A DNA stretch of 6,221 nt from a bacterium HR20 (GTDB taxonomy: Bacteria; Bacteroidota; Ignavibacteria; Kapaibacteriales; NICIL-2), in assembly GCA_002898675.1 (NCBI GenBank), contig BEHW01000109.1:1-6221 (forward strand). Direction: 5' to 3'. This document shows, piece by piece, positions 1 through 6,221 of the stretch (positions are counted from its first letter, which is position 1; each line of letters starts with the position of its first letter). The notes below the pieces were generated by a model that saw only the letters and a list, made by a program, of their open reading frames with translations, was not told where the DNA came from and did no database searches. Both the position numbers and the translations under genes were made by a program.

Positions 1-379
1 CTGTCGTGTTCGTCGTCGTCACCTTCTGCCAAATGATAGCGCCCATATAGTCCATTCCAAGCGCTTCACAGAACTTGATAATTTCCGTTCTGATCGGAAT
101 GACCTTATATCGGCCATAGTAAACGGAGCGTGCGAATTGATCGCCAATGTTGATGCAGAGCCGGCATCCCTTGTGTAGCACACGGAAACACTCGCTCCAG
201 ACCAGATTGAGATTGTTGACGTAACTTTCGTAGGTATCGTGGAAACCCAACTGGTTCTCGCTCCCATAGTCCTTGAGCTGCCAGTAGGGTGGGGAAGTCA
301 CGATAAGATGAACGGACTCATCGGGAAGCTCTACCATCTTCCGTGAGTCGCCAATGATGATTTTGTGATGCGTAGCCAT
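1..379 (-). CDS. Site-specific DNA methyltransferase, N4-cytosine/N6-adenine type (3' end outside window)
   Basis: This is the N-terminal 126 residues of a DNA-modifying methyltransferase of the N6_N4_Mtase type, which transfers a methyl group from SAM to an exocyclic amino group of a base in a specific DNA site. The catalytic motif TSPPYW sits at residues 28-33, after an opening KIIIGDSRKM segment (6-15). The form S-P-P-Y is most typical of N4-cytosine enzymes, though adenine methylation cannot be excluded. Further conserved-looking segments are CINIGDQFARSVYYGRYK and the final GAIIWQKVTTTNTT. Having the catalytic motif first implies that the SAM-binding FxGxG motif lies beyond the left edge, as in beta-class enzymes. 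The ATG at 379 is used here. An in-frame GTG at 385 is an alternative and sits 6 bases after AAAGG, a better ribosome-site spacing. The gene follows katG after 81 bases. The recognition site and any partner nuclease are not visible. Confidence 0.88.
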   Translation of the reverse strand, partial: MATHHKIIIGDSRKMVELPDESVHLIVTSPPYWQLKDYGSENQLGFHDTYESYVNNLNLVWSECFRVLHKGCRLCINIGDQFARSVYYGRYKVIPIRTEIIKFCEALGMDYMGAIIWQKVTTTNTT

Positions 380-419
380 ACGCACGCATGACCTTTAGTG
401 TGCGTTCATCTGTTGTCGG

Positions 420-427
420 CAAAATTA
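420..427 (-). promoter_or_regulatory. Candidate Bacteroidota-type -7 element before the DNA methyltransferase
   Basis: The minus strand reads TAATTTTG here, an exact match to the TAnnTTTG -7 consensus of the Bacteroidota primary sigma factor. It lies in the 81-base gap after katG, with 40 bases between the motif and the ATG at 379. A GTTG 16 bases upstream (444-447) is a poor -33 candidate because the spacing is short. The assignment rests on the motif recurring in every gap of this window. Confidence 0.4.
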
Positions 428-460
428 CTTTGTGTCCAATCCGCAACGCCACAACACAAC

Positions 461-2620
461 CTAATCGGGCAGGTCGAGCGTCATCACCTTGTCCCATGCT
501 GCGACGAAATCGCGCACAAACTTTTCGCGATTGTCGTCCTGCGCATAGACTTCAGCGATCGCCCGCAATTCTGAATGCGCACCGAAAATCAAGTCCACCC
601 GTGTTGCCGTCCAGCGAAGCTCGCCGCTCTTGCGATCGCGCCCTTCGAAAAGTTGGCGATCCTCACTTGTGGGAGTCCACTCGATTCCCATGTCCAACAC
701 GTTGACGAAAAAGTCCGTACTCAGCACTCCAGGCCGCTCTGTGAACACGCCGTGGCGCGTTCCACCGAAGTTTGCTCCGAGCGCGCGCATTCCGCCGACG
801 AGCACTGTCATCTCCGCTGGCGTCAGCGTCAGCAGGTTGGCTTTGTCCACGAGCACCTCCTCCGGACGACGGCTGCAGTCGGAACGAACGTAGTTGCGGA
901 AGCCGTCGGCTTCTGGCTCAAGTACTGCAAAGGATTCAACGTCAGTTTGGTCTTGCGTTGCGTCAGTACGGCCTGGGTGGAAGGGCACTTCCACATCGAA
1001 CCCAGCAGCACGCGCTGCCGCTTCAATCGCAGCCACGCCACCGAGCACGATCAGATCAGCCAACGAGACTTTTTTTCCACCACTTGCCGTAGCATTGAAT
1101 TCCTGCTGAATCTTTTCTAACACCCCCAGCACATAGGCAAGATTTGCCGGCTCGTTGACCTCCCAGTCTTTCTGTGGAGCAAGGCGAATCCGTGCGCCAT
1201 TGGCGCCTCCACGTTTATCCGAGTTGCGGAAGGTGGAAGCAGCCGACCAGGCAGTGTACACCAAATCTCGAATGCTTAGCCCAGAATTGAGCAGCCGCTG
1301 TTTCAGCGTTGCGATGTCTTCTGCCTCGATGAGCGGATGGTCCACTGGTGGAATTGGATCTTGCCAGATGAAATCCTCTTCGGGAACTTCGGGTCCCAGG
1401 TAGCGCCACTTCGGCCCCATGTCGCGGTGAGTGAGCTTGAACCACGCCTTGGCGAATGCATCGGCGAAGAGGTCCGGATCTTCATAGTAGCGCCGTGCAA
1501 TCTTCTCGTAGATGGGATCGTATCGGAGTGCCAGGTCGGCAGTGGTCATCATCGGGCGGTGGAAGACGCCTGGCTCAAATGGATCGGGCACCATGTGCTC
1601 TGGCTTGGGATCGATGGCAAGCCATTGCCAAGCACCCGCGGGACTTTTGACCAGCTCCCACTCGTAGCTGAAGAGAATCTCCAAGTAGGTGTTATCCCAC
1701 TTGGTAGGAGTCGGCGTCCATGCGCCTTCAATACCGCTCGTGGTGATGTCGTTGCCTTTGCCTGTGCCGTAGCGACTCTTCCAACCAAGCCCCATCTGCT
1801 CGAGTGGTGCAGCTTCTGGATCGGGACCAATGAATTCTGGCGGCACGCGGCCGTGTGTTTTCCCGAACGTATGGCCGCCTGCGGTAAGCGCAACGGTTTC
1901 TTCGTCGTTCATCGCCATGCGCGCAAATGTGATGCGGATGTGCTCGGCAGCTGCGCGTGGGTCTGGGTTGCCGCCCGGACCCTCGGGGTTGACGTAGATC
2001 AGGCCCATCTGGGTTGCAGCCAGTGGCTTTTGTAGTTCCCCGTTGGTAAAGCGCTCATCGCCGAGCCAGTTCTTTTCCGGTCCCCAGTAGATTGCACCAT
2101 CTGGTTCCCAGATATCTTCACGTCCGCCACCGAAGCCGAGCGGTTTGAAGCCCATCGTTTCGAGTGCGACGTTTCCCGCCAGGATAAACAGATCGGCCCA
2201 CGAAATGCGGTTGCCGTACTTTTTCTTGATCGGCCAGAGGAGCCGCCGGGCTTTGTCGAGATTTGCGTTGTCTGGCCAGCTATTGAGCGGTGCGAACCGC
2301 TGGGCGCCGGTCGAAGCACCGCCGCGCCCATCGAAAATGCGGTAGGTACCAGCGCTGTGCCATGCCATGCGGATAATCAAGCCACCATAGTGTCCCCAGT
2401 CGGCAGGCCACCAGTCTTGCGAGCTGGTCATCAGCTCCGCCAGATCCCGCTTGAGGGCAAAGTAATCAAGCTCTGCAAATGCCTTCCGATAGTCGAAGTT
2501 GCCACCGAGAGGATTGCTTCGCTCGGAGTGTTGGCGGAGGATGGATAAATCCAAGCGCTCAGGCCACCAATGGCGAATCGCTGTACCACCGTGGAGCTGG
2601 GATTTTCCGTTCATGCTCAT
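461..2620 (-). CDS. katG: Catalase-peroxidase KatG
   Basis: KatG is a bifunctional heme b enzyme that breaks down hydrogen peroxide by catalase and peroxidase reactions. The 719 residues match the usual family length (about 720-740), with the two-domain layout: an N-terminal heme domain to about residue 410 and a heme-free C-terminal repeat after it. The distal triad is R84, W87 and H88 in RMAWHSAGTYR. The proximal ligand is H250 in TAGGHTFGKTHG, supported by W301 and D362. The Trp-Tyr-Met adduct needed for catalase activity is present as W87, Y209 and M235, with spacings of 122 and 26 residues as in the Mycobacterium tuberculosis enzyme. The switch arginine is R399 in HRDMGP, and S295 corresponds to mycobacterial S315. 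All key residues are intact, so the enzyme should be active. The N-terminus has no obvious signal peptide, suggesting the cytoplasm. The ATG has no good Shine-Dalgarno sequence. A second in-frame ATG lies two codons downstream. No Fur, PerR or OxyR site was recognised. Confidence 0.98.
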   Translation of the reverse strand: MSMNGKSQLHGGTAIRHWWPERLDLSILRQHSERSNPLGGNFDYRKAFAELDYFALKRDLAELMTSSQDWWPADWGHYGGLIIRMAWHSAGTYRIFDGRGGASTGAQRFAPLNSWPDNANLDKARRLLWPIKKKYGNRISWADLFILAGNVALETMGFKPLGFGGGREDIWEPDGAIYWGPEKNWLGDERFTNGELQKPLAATQMGLIYVNPEGPGGNPDPRAAAEHIRITFARMAMNDEETVALTAGGHTFGKTHGRVPPEFIGPDPEAAPLEQMGLGWKSRYGTGKGNDITTSGIEGAWTPTPTKWDNTYLEILFSYEWELVKSPAGAWQWLAIDPKPEHMVPDPFEPGVFHRPMMTTADLALRYDPIYEKIARRYYEDPDLFADAFAKAWFKLTHRDMGPKWRYLGPEVPEEDFIWQDPIPPVDHPLIEAEDIATLKQRLLNSGLSIRDLVYTAWSAASTFRNSDKRGGANGARIRLAPQKDWEVNEPANLAYVLGVLEKIQQEFNATASGGKKVSLADLIVLGGVAAIEAAARAAGFDVEVPFHPGRTDATQDQTDVESFAVLEPEADGFRNYVRSDCSRRPEEVLVDKANLLTLTPAEMTVLVGGMRALGANFGGTRHGVFTERPGVLSTDFFVNVLDMGIEWTPTSEDRQLFEGRDRKSGELRWTATRVDLIFGAHSELRAIAEVYAQDDNREKFVRDFVAAWDKVMTLDLPD

Positions 2621-2659
2621 GGGAATCTACTGGAGGGAGGTTCAACATAGGTGCTTCGG

Positions 2660-2667
2660 CAAATTTA
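2660..2667 (-). promoter_or_regulatory. Candidate Bacteroidota-type -7 element before katG
   Basis: The minus strand reads TAAATTTG, an exact TAnnTTTG match, in the 59-base gap between the glycosyltransferase stop and the katG ATG. There are 39 bases between the motif and the start codon. The motif continues as TAAATTTGCCGA, one mismatch from the TAATTTTGCCGA before the DNA methyltransferase. No -33 TTTG is visible at the usual distance, where the sequence is the end of the glycosyltransferase gene. Confidence 0.4.
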
Positions 2668-2679
2668 CAACGCGCTGCG

Positions 2680-3936
2680 CTACCGAGCGCTTGTACTGGT
2701 CGTGTGGGGAGCCGGTGGCATGCGACCGATGATCGCATCAGCGAGCCGGCGATAGTGCGCGCCGACGCTCTGGATGCTAAACGAACGCTCCAGGAACGAG
2801 CGCACCTGTTCGCTACGAAGTTCGGCGCACAGTTCGTCATAATGCGCAAGAATTTGCTCGAGGGCGCCTTTCCACGAGGAGACATCACTGGCCCGGGAAA
2901 TAAGCCGCTCGAGCATCGGGAAGTGCCGTACCCACAGTGTGGCTTCCTCGGCTGCAATGACTGGTTTACCGGCAAAGAGTGCCTCGATGATTTTCCCCTG
3001 AATGCCCGCACCAATGCGGACAGGGCTGATGAAAATGTGCATTCGTCCGAGTAATGCTTCGAGCTCCTCTTCGGGGAGAAATCCTGTCCACTCGATGCCC
3101 TCGAGCGCGCGGAAGCGTCGGCGCAACGATGCAGGTGCATCCCCGATGAGGTAGAATCGAAGGCGAGGAATCTGCGCCGTGAGCTGAGGCCAAATTTTGC
3201 CGAGAAACCACTCGATCCCTTCGCGGTTGGGGAAGTAGTGAAAGTTGCCGAGAAAGTAGAGATTGAGTTCGCCATCTGCGTCGAGTTGTGCTGGGTAGCT
3301 TTGGCGCGATGGGACAGCAGTGTTAATCACCACAGGTCGCCGCTTGTGCTCTTCCCTAGCTGCCACATACGCGCAGTCGTCCTCTCCCACGATGGTGACA
3401 TGCTCGAAGCGTTTGACCATCGCACGCTCGTAGCGCCGGAACTTGATTCCTTCGAGCAGAACCGGCAGTCGCAGTGCGAGAGGGTAGGAACACCACCCCC
3501 GCACGTAGTGCCGCGCAATTGAATCGTTCAGATCGAGGATGACTTTCCGCCGCAACGAGAGCGGAAGCTTCTCCAGATAACGTCCAAGACGCAGGGTGTG
3601 GACGTAGATCACATCTGCTTCTTCCGCAAGGGCACGAAATCGTTGCTCGATGGCGGGATCGTAGAGCATCTCCACTTGCCATGGACGCAGGCTGAATGCT
3701 CGTTTGAGAATGTTCAGGCACACTTGCCACAATGGAAGCGAGTAGCACTCGAATTGCCCGTTCGACCGTAGCTGTGCGCTCGCCGCAGGATTGGCTTTCT
3801 CCCAGGTTACGATAAACACATCACGCTGATACTCTGCCAGCTGCTCGATGACCGAATGGTACACGCGGAACTTTGTACTGTCGCTCGGCGGGTATGGCTG
3901 TTTGTGAAGAAAAATGAGCGCTCGTCGTTTTGCCAT
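2680..3936 (-). CDS. GT4-like family glycosyltransferase
   Basis: This 418-residue protein looks like a GT-B fold glycosyltransferase (Glyco_trans_1_4 type), which moves a sugar from a nucleotide-sugar donor to an acceptor. The opening MAKRRALIFLHKQPYPP and the layout resemble the sugar transferases associated with exopolysaccharide or PEP-CTERM loci. The C-terminal donor-binding domain begins near LYFLGNFHYFPN (226-237) and contains GAGIQGKIIEAL followed by AGKPVIA (309-328). E318 matches the second Glu of the EX7E motif, while the first position is Ala310, as in the GAGIxxK subgroup. There are no membrane segments, so it is probably cytoplasmic or peripheral. The ATG at 3936 is chosen because homology-like sequence begins there. 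The frame stays open to 4065, but that extension lies wholly inside ctaA. The start is 4 bases after the ctaA stop, implying co-transcription and translational coupling. Donor and acceptor cannot be deduced. Confidence 0.85.
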   Translation of the reverse strand: MAKRRALIFLHKQPYPPSDSTKFRVYHSVIEQLAEYQRDVFIVTWEKANPAASAQLRSNGQFECYSLPLWQVCLNILKRAFSLRPWQVEMLYDPAIEQRFRALAEEADVIYVHTLRLGRYLEKLPLSLRRKVILDLNDSIARHYVRGWCSYPLALRLPVLLEGIKFRRYERAMVKRFEHVTIVGEDDCAYVAAREEHKRRPVVINTAVPSRQSYPAQLDADGELNLYFLGNFHYFPNREGIEWFLGKIWPQLTAQIPRLRFYLIGDAPASLRRRFRALEGIEWTGFLPEEELEALLGRMHIFISPVRIGAGIQGKIIEALFAGKPVIAAEEATLWVRHFPMLERLISRASDVSSWKGALEQILAHYDELCAELRSEQVRSFLERSFSIQSVGAHYRRLADAIIGRMPPAPHTTSTSAR

Positions 3937-3940
3937 GTGG

Positions 3941-5047
3941 CTATGCTGCTTGTTCTCGCATCGGCGGTGATACTGTATTCCACGCAGGCACAGCGTGCCC
4001 ACCAGGAATGGTTGCGGCGGTGTGGAGAAGGCGCACCAGGAGCACCACAAGCACGATAGCGCCACCTTGGTGCACTAACGCTAATGGCAGTGAAACGTGC
4101 GTGAGCACCACCAAAATGCCCAGTAGAATCTGCACTCCGAGCATCGCTGCCAGGCCCCAAAGCAGTCGTGTGGTTGCTGGAGTATAGCCGCATACTTGCC
4201 GCACTGCTCGCCACAGGAGCGGAAGGAGCAGCAGAGCCAGAAACGGTAGCCACCGATGAACGAACATCACCGTCACCGGTGCTTCCAAAAGGTTTAGCCA
4301 CGCTGGCTGCACAAACGTAAACAGCCCTGACGGTACGAGCACGCCGAACATCAACGGCCAGCTATCGGAAAGGTAGCCTGCTTTGAGTCCTGCCGTCATA
4401 CCGCCGTAGATGATCTGTACAGTGAGGATGCCCAGCGTAATCGTCGTTGCCGCTGTCGCGCGATTCCAATAGAGCCGTTCGTTCAGCGGAGCACGGAGCG
4501 AGCGCACCGTCCAGACGGTAAGCGCGATCAGCGACAGTGCCAAGAGCAAATGCGCAGTAAGCCGAAAATGGCTCACCGCAGGCTGATCGACTAATCCACT
4601 TGCTACCATCAGCCACCCCATGACCGCTTGCCCGACAAAGAGCAAACCAATCGCAAACAATTTACCGCGATGCTCCCGGGGCAGTTGGCCACGCAACCAA
4701 AACCACAGAAACGGAACAGCAAAGTACAACCCTACCGCACGTGCGAGCTGACGGTGAATCCACTCGATCCAGAAAATGTACCGGTACTCTTCGAGTGTCA
4801 TACCACGGTTGATTTTCTGATATTCGGGCGTCTGCTGGTATTTGGCGAATTCTTCCTCCCAGGCGCGCTCGGTCAGCGGAGGAATCGCCCCGCTAATTGG
4901 ATTCCACTCCACAATCGAAAGCCCCGAGCGCGTCAGACGCACAAACCCGCCGACGAGCACCATCAGCGAGACAAGAACGGCAAATCCGCCCAGCCAGCGA
5001 CGAACAAACGTTGCATGCATCGGCACTAGGCAATTGAAGTGGAACAT
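3941..5047 (-). CDS. ctaA: Heme A synthase, COX15/CtaA family
   Basis: This integral membrane protein oxidises the C8 methyl group of heme O to a formyl group, giving heme A for aa3-type terminal oxidases. The 368 residues fit the longer COX15 branch rather than the shorter Bacillus CtaA. About eight hydrophobic segments can be seen, near 17-36, 98-118, 130-150, 160-180, 200-220, 260-278, 294-316 and 320-343. Four histidines fit the conserved heme ligands: H98 (EWIHR), H166 (LTAHLLLAL), H264 (FVHRW) and H326 (LVHQ). Family landmarks are VRLTRSGLSIVEWNPISG (37-53) and the loop GMTLEEYRYIFWIEW. The loop has no Cys pair, and the only cysteines are C6 and C286. The start could be the ATG at 5047 or the one at 5020, neither with a clear ribosome site. 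The glycosyltransferase follows 4 bases downstream. No oxidase subunit or heme O synthase gene (ctaB) is present in the window. Confidence 0.95.
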   Translation of the reverse strand: MFHFNCLVPMHATFVRRWLGGFAVLVSLMVLVGGFVRLTRSGLSIVEWNPISGAIPPLTERAWEEEFAKYQQTPEYQKINRGMTLEEYRYIFWIEWIHRQLARAVGLYFAVPFLWFWLRGQLPREHRGKLFAIGLLFVGQAVMGWLMVASGLVDQPAVSHFRLTAHLLLALSLIALTVWTVRSLRAPLNERLYWNRATAATTITLGILTVQIIYGGMTAGLKAGYLSDSWPLMFGVLVPSGLFTFVQPAWLNLLEAPVTVMFVHRWLPFLALLLLPLLWRAVRQVCGYTPATTRLLWGLAAMLGVQILLGILVVLTHVSLPLALVHQGGAIVLVVLLVRLLHTAATIPGGHAVPAWNTVSPPMREQAA

Positions 5048-5188
5048 CGCTCAATGCTAAAACGCTCGGCAAAGAAAAAAATTCCATCGGTCTTCGAATG
5101 CCGCACAAAACTACGGGCATCCTGGCAAAGGCGAGGTCTTCAGGGGTACACGTTCCTTGTTTTGCTGAGGCTTCGTTTGTCTCGAGCC
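5048..5188. other. Longest intergenic gap (141 bases), leader region of ctaA
   Basis: This gap separates the methyltransferase stop from the ctaA start. Reading on the minus strand, it holds a weak imperfect stem at 5169-5188 just after the stop, a TAnnTTTG element at 5106-5113, a short bulged hairpin at 5085-5100, and a seven-T run at 5075-5081. No coding sequence was recognised in it, nor any riboswitch or convincing terminator. Confidence 0.6.
5106..5113 (-). promoter_or_regulatory. Candidate Bacteroidota-type -7 element before ctaA
   Basis: The minus strand reads TAGTTTTG, an exact TAnnTTTG match, with 58 bases between it and the ctaA ATG at 5047. A TTTG lies upstream but only 12 bases away, too close for a standard -33 element. 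This promoter would serve both ctaA and the coupled glycosyltransferase. Confidence 0.38.
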
Positions 5189-5836
5189 TTACGACGGCTT
5201 TGGTCGCGCCACTACGATGTACTGCACAATCGAAAACGGGCGAGCCAATCCGAGCGTTGCTACGTTGAGCAAGAAAAACTTCCATCCCCTGCTCCGATTT
5301 GCTCCAGCAAAATGGACTGTGTACCCTGTCGAAGTAAACATCTGCTCGATCGTGTGGCGCGTGAAAAATCGCAGGTGTGTTCGGTCGAGGATGCCGCTTG
5401 GCTCATACTCAAAGCGGTCGAGGAGAATCTTCGCAAGAACGCGCGCATGGCGAAGATTTGGAATGCTCGCTACAAGCACGCCCCTGGGCGAGAGGAGTGG
5501 TCGAATCCTGCGCAGCAGCGCCCATGGATCGCGCAGATGCTCGAGGACATCCGCGCAGAGGATGCAATCGAAGTACCCAGCAGGGAAGTCGAGTTCCATC
5601 GTTTCCACGTCGCCGCAGAAGACGCGATCAAGCCGTTCGGCTGCTTGCTGCGCTATCGCTGGCACGTACTCGATACCAACAGTTTCCTCGACTCCGTGTT
5701 CAGCCTTTGCATACTGCGCGGTTAGCCCAGCGCCGCACCAAATATCGAGCAGCCGACGTGTCCCCGGTGGCACGTGGCAGACAACATCGGTGCGAACAAG
5801 GTGGTAGTATGCAGCAGAGTCCGTCACCAGCAGCAC
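5189..5836 (-). CDS. Class I SAM-dependent methyltransferase (Methyltransf_23-like)
   Basis: This 215-residue protein has the Rossmann-type SAM-binding core of class I methyltransferases. Motif I is LLDIWCGAGL (29-38), the acidic motif II residue is probably E56 (GIEYVP), D77 lies in CGDVE, and the post-I strand and helix are FDCILCADVLEHLRDPW (89-105). The later SIPNLRH (124-130) and GILDRTHLRFFT (148-159) are typical of a subgroup often found with glycosyltransferases in surface-polysaccharide loci, but the substrate cannot be deduced. The odd residue is W33, where the family nearly always has Gly (LDIGCGAG). The codon is TGG, one base from GGG. The start is taken as GTG at 5836. GTG at 5827 is also possible, and no ATG or clear ribosome site is present. 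The gene begins 40 bases after the upstream DCC gene and ends 141 bases before ctaA. It has no signal peptide or membrane segment, so it is probably cytoplasmic. Confidence 0.85.
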   Translation of the reverse strand: MLLVTDSAAYYHLVRTDVVCHVPPGTRRLLDIWCGAGLTAQYAKAEHGVEETVGIEYVPAIAQQAAERLDRVFCGDVETMELDFPAGYFDCILCADVLEHLRDPWALLRRIRPLLSPRGVLVASIPNLRHARVLAKILLDRFEYEPSGILDRTHLRFFTRHTIEQMFTSTGYTVHFAGANRSRGWKFFLLNVATLGLARPFSIVQYIVVARPKPS

Positions 5837-5862
5837 AGCACACGAATTGGTAAACGATGGTG

Positions 5863-5870
5863 CAAAAGTA
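5863..5870 (-). promoter_or_regulatory. Candidate Bacteroidota-type -7 element before the small methyltransferase
   Basis: The minus strand reads TACTTTTG, an exact TAnnTTTG match, inside the 40-base gap, 26 bases before the GTG at 5836. No proper -33 TTTG is found; a TTTC lies upstream at a short distance. Because the gap is short, read-through from the DCC gene is equally possible. Confidence 0.33.
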
Positions 5871-5876
5871 CTTGAC

Positions 5877-6221
5877 TTATTCGAGAAAGCGCCAGCGCTC
5901 CTCTGGCGCGGGAATGATGCACGCTTGCCGACCGAACCAACGGGTTCGGTACCGTGCTATGAGCCGATAGACTGCGTCCCGAAGCGGGGCAGGAACAAGA
6001 AACACCAGCAGTCCAACCACGCGCCACCAGCCACCGAGTAACCAGCAGATTCGCACAACTGCAGCCGAGCGGGTATAGATTGCCTGACCGAGACGGAGAA
6101 CAACCGTTTCGCCAGTAGGAGCTGGTAGCAACTGGCGCGCTACTGATGATTGGAGTGAGGCAAAGGAGAAAATCCCCCGCCGATCGTGGCGCACAATCCA
6201 CTGCACGGTGCGATTACAGAG
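5877..6221 (-). CDS. DCC-family (DUF393) thiol-disulfide oxidoreductase-like protein, N-terminus outside window
   Basis: The visible 114 residues are the bulk of a DUF393 protein, a small family named for an N-terminal D-x-x-C-x-x-C motif and thought, without firm biochemical proof, to act in thiol-disulfide exchange. The window starts inside that motif: the first complete codons read LCNRTVQWIVRHDRRG, giving the second cysteine, while the aspartate and first cysteine lie just past the right edge. Other family landmarks follow in order: FSFASLQS, the LGQAIYTRSAAVVRICWLLGG segment, then VPAPLRDAVYRLIARYR and RTRWFGR, ending in ERWRFLE. One hydrophobic stretch, about WRVVGLLVFLVPAPL, is normal for the family. 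An apparent GTG start at 6206 is internal and should not be used. An inverted repeat overlaps the last codons. The small methyltransferase follows after 40 bases. Confidence 0.9.
   Translation of the reverse strand, partial: LCNRTVQWIVRHDRRGIFSFASLQSSVARQLLPAPTGETVVLRLGQAIYTRSAAVVRICWLLGGWWRVVGLLVFLVPAPLRDAVYRLIARYRTRWFGRQACIIPAPEERWRFLE
5889..5909. repeat. Perfect 7-bp inverted repeat in the 3' end of the DCC gene
   Basis: GCGCCAG at 5889-5895 and CTGGCGC at 5903-5909 form a perfect, GC-rich 7-bp stem with a 7-base loop. On the minus strand it ends 9 bases before the TAA stop codon and is followed by only TTTCT, so it lacks the uridine run of a standard intrinsic terminator. It could stabilise the mRNA end, cause partial termination, or be an accident of codon use. 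Confidence 0.5.

Noticed and set aside
380..460. A possible terminator after katG
   Set aside because: Only short complementary runs (GTTGT and ACAAC) are found far apart, with no compact GC-rich stem and T-run.
1337..2035. A 232-codon plus-strand open frame opposite katG
   Set aside because: It lies entirely antisense to an intact katG, shows no recognisable domain, and is explained by the codon pattern of the real gene. Shorter antisense frames over katG are rejected for the same reason.
2559..3275. A 238-codon minus-strand frame overlapping the glycosyltransferase and the katG start
   Set aside because: It is in a different frame from the glycosyltransferase, has a low-complexity Ser/Arg-rich translation, and would overlap two convincing genes.
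3937..4065. A 43-residue N-terminal extension of the glycosyltransferase
   Set aside because: The frame is open, but it lies inside ctaA and does not look like glycosyltransferase sequence. The MAKRRALIFLHKQPYPP start fits the family.
4312..4319. A TAnnTTTG match (TACGTTTG) on the minus strand inside ctaA
   Set aside because: It lies in the middle of a coding region far from any start codon and is treated as background.
5168..5189. A hairpin just after the small methyltransferase stop, considered as a terminator
   Set aside because: The stem is about 6 bp with a bulge and is followed on the minus strand by AGCAAAACAAGG, with no T-run.
5039..5725. A 228-codon plus-strand open frame opposite the small methyltransferase and the ctaA leader
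   Set aside because: Its translation is rich in Arg, Ser and Cys with no family features, while the minus strand encodes a clear methyltransferase.

Overview
The window is a compact stretch of chromosome with every supportable gene on the minus strand, so transcription reads from high to low coordinates. In transcription order it holds: the end of a DCC-family (DUF393) thiol-disulfide oxidoreductase-like gene, cut by the right edge; a class I SAM-dependent methyltransferase; a COX15-type heme A synthase; a GT4-like glycosyltransferase; a catalase-peroxidase (katG); and the start of a SPPY-motif DNA methyltransferase, cut by the left edge. Coding density is high and no gap between genes exceeds 141 bases. 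I see no tRNA, rRNA, CRISPR array, insertion sequence or long repeat.

The organism is probably an aerobic or microaerophilic Gram-negative bacterium of moderately high GC, most likely in the Bacteroidota/Chlorobiota (FCB) group. The main support is that all four gaps longer than 30 bases carry an exact TAnnTTTG on the coding strand, which is the -7 element described for the Bacteroidota primary sigma factor. Shine-Dalgarno sequences are weak or absent before most genes, which also fits that group. The phylum is an inference and the genus is not identifiable from the window. No matching -33 TTTG element is convincing.

The likely transcription units are the DCC gene (promoter outside the window), the methyltransferase, ctaA plus the glycosyltransferase, katG, and the DNA methyltransferase. 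The glycosyltransferase start lies only 4 bases after the ctaA stop and has no candidate promoter of its own. Functionally the neighbours are mixed. Heme A synthase serves terminal oxidase assembly and KatG removes hydrogen peroxide, so both fit aerobic life. The glycosyltransferase and the small methyltransferase resemble enzymes of surface-polysaccharide or glycan modification. The DNA methyltransferase may open a restriction-modification locus beyond the left edge.

I found no convincing undescribed system. The observations most worth checking are the promoter-motif pattern, a Trp in place of the first glycine of the SAM-binding motif in the small methyltransferase, and what lies next to the truncated DNA methyltransferase.
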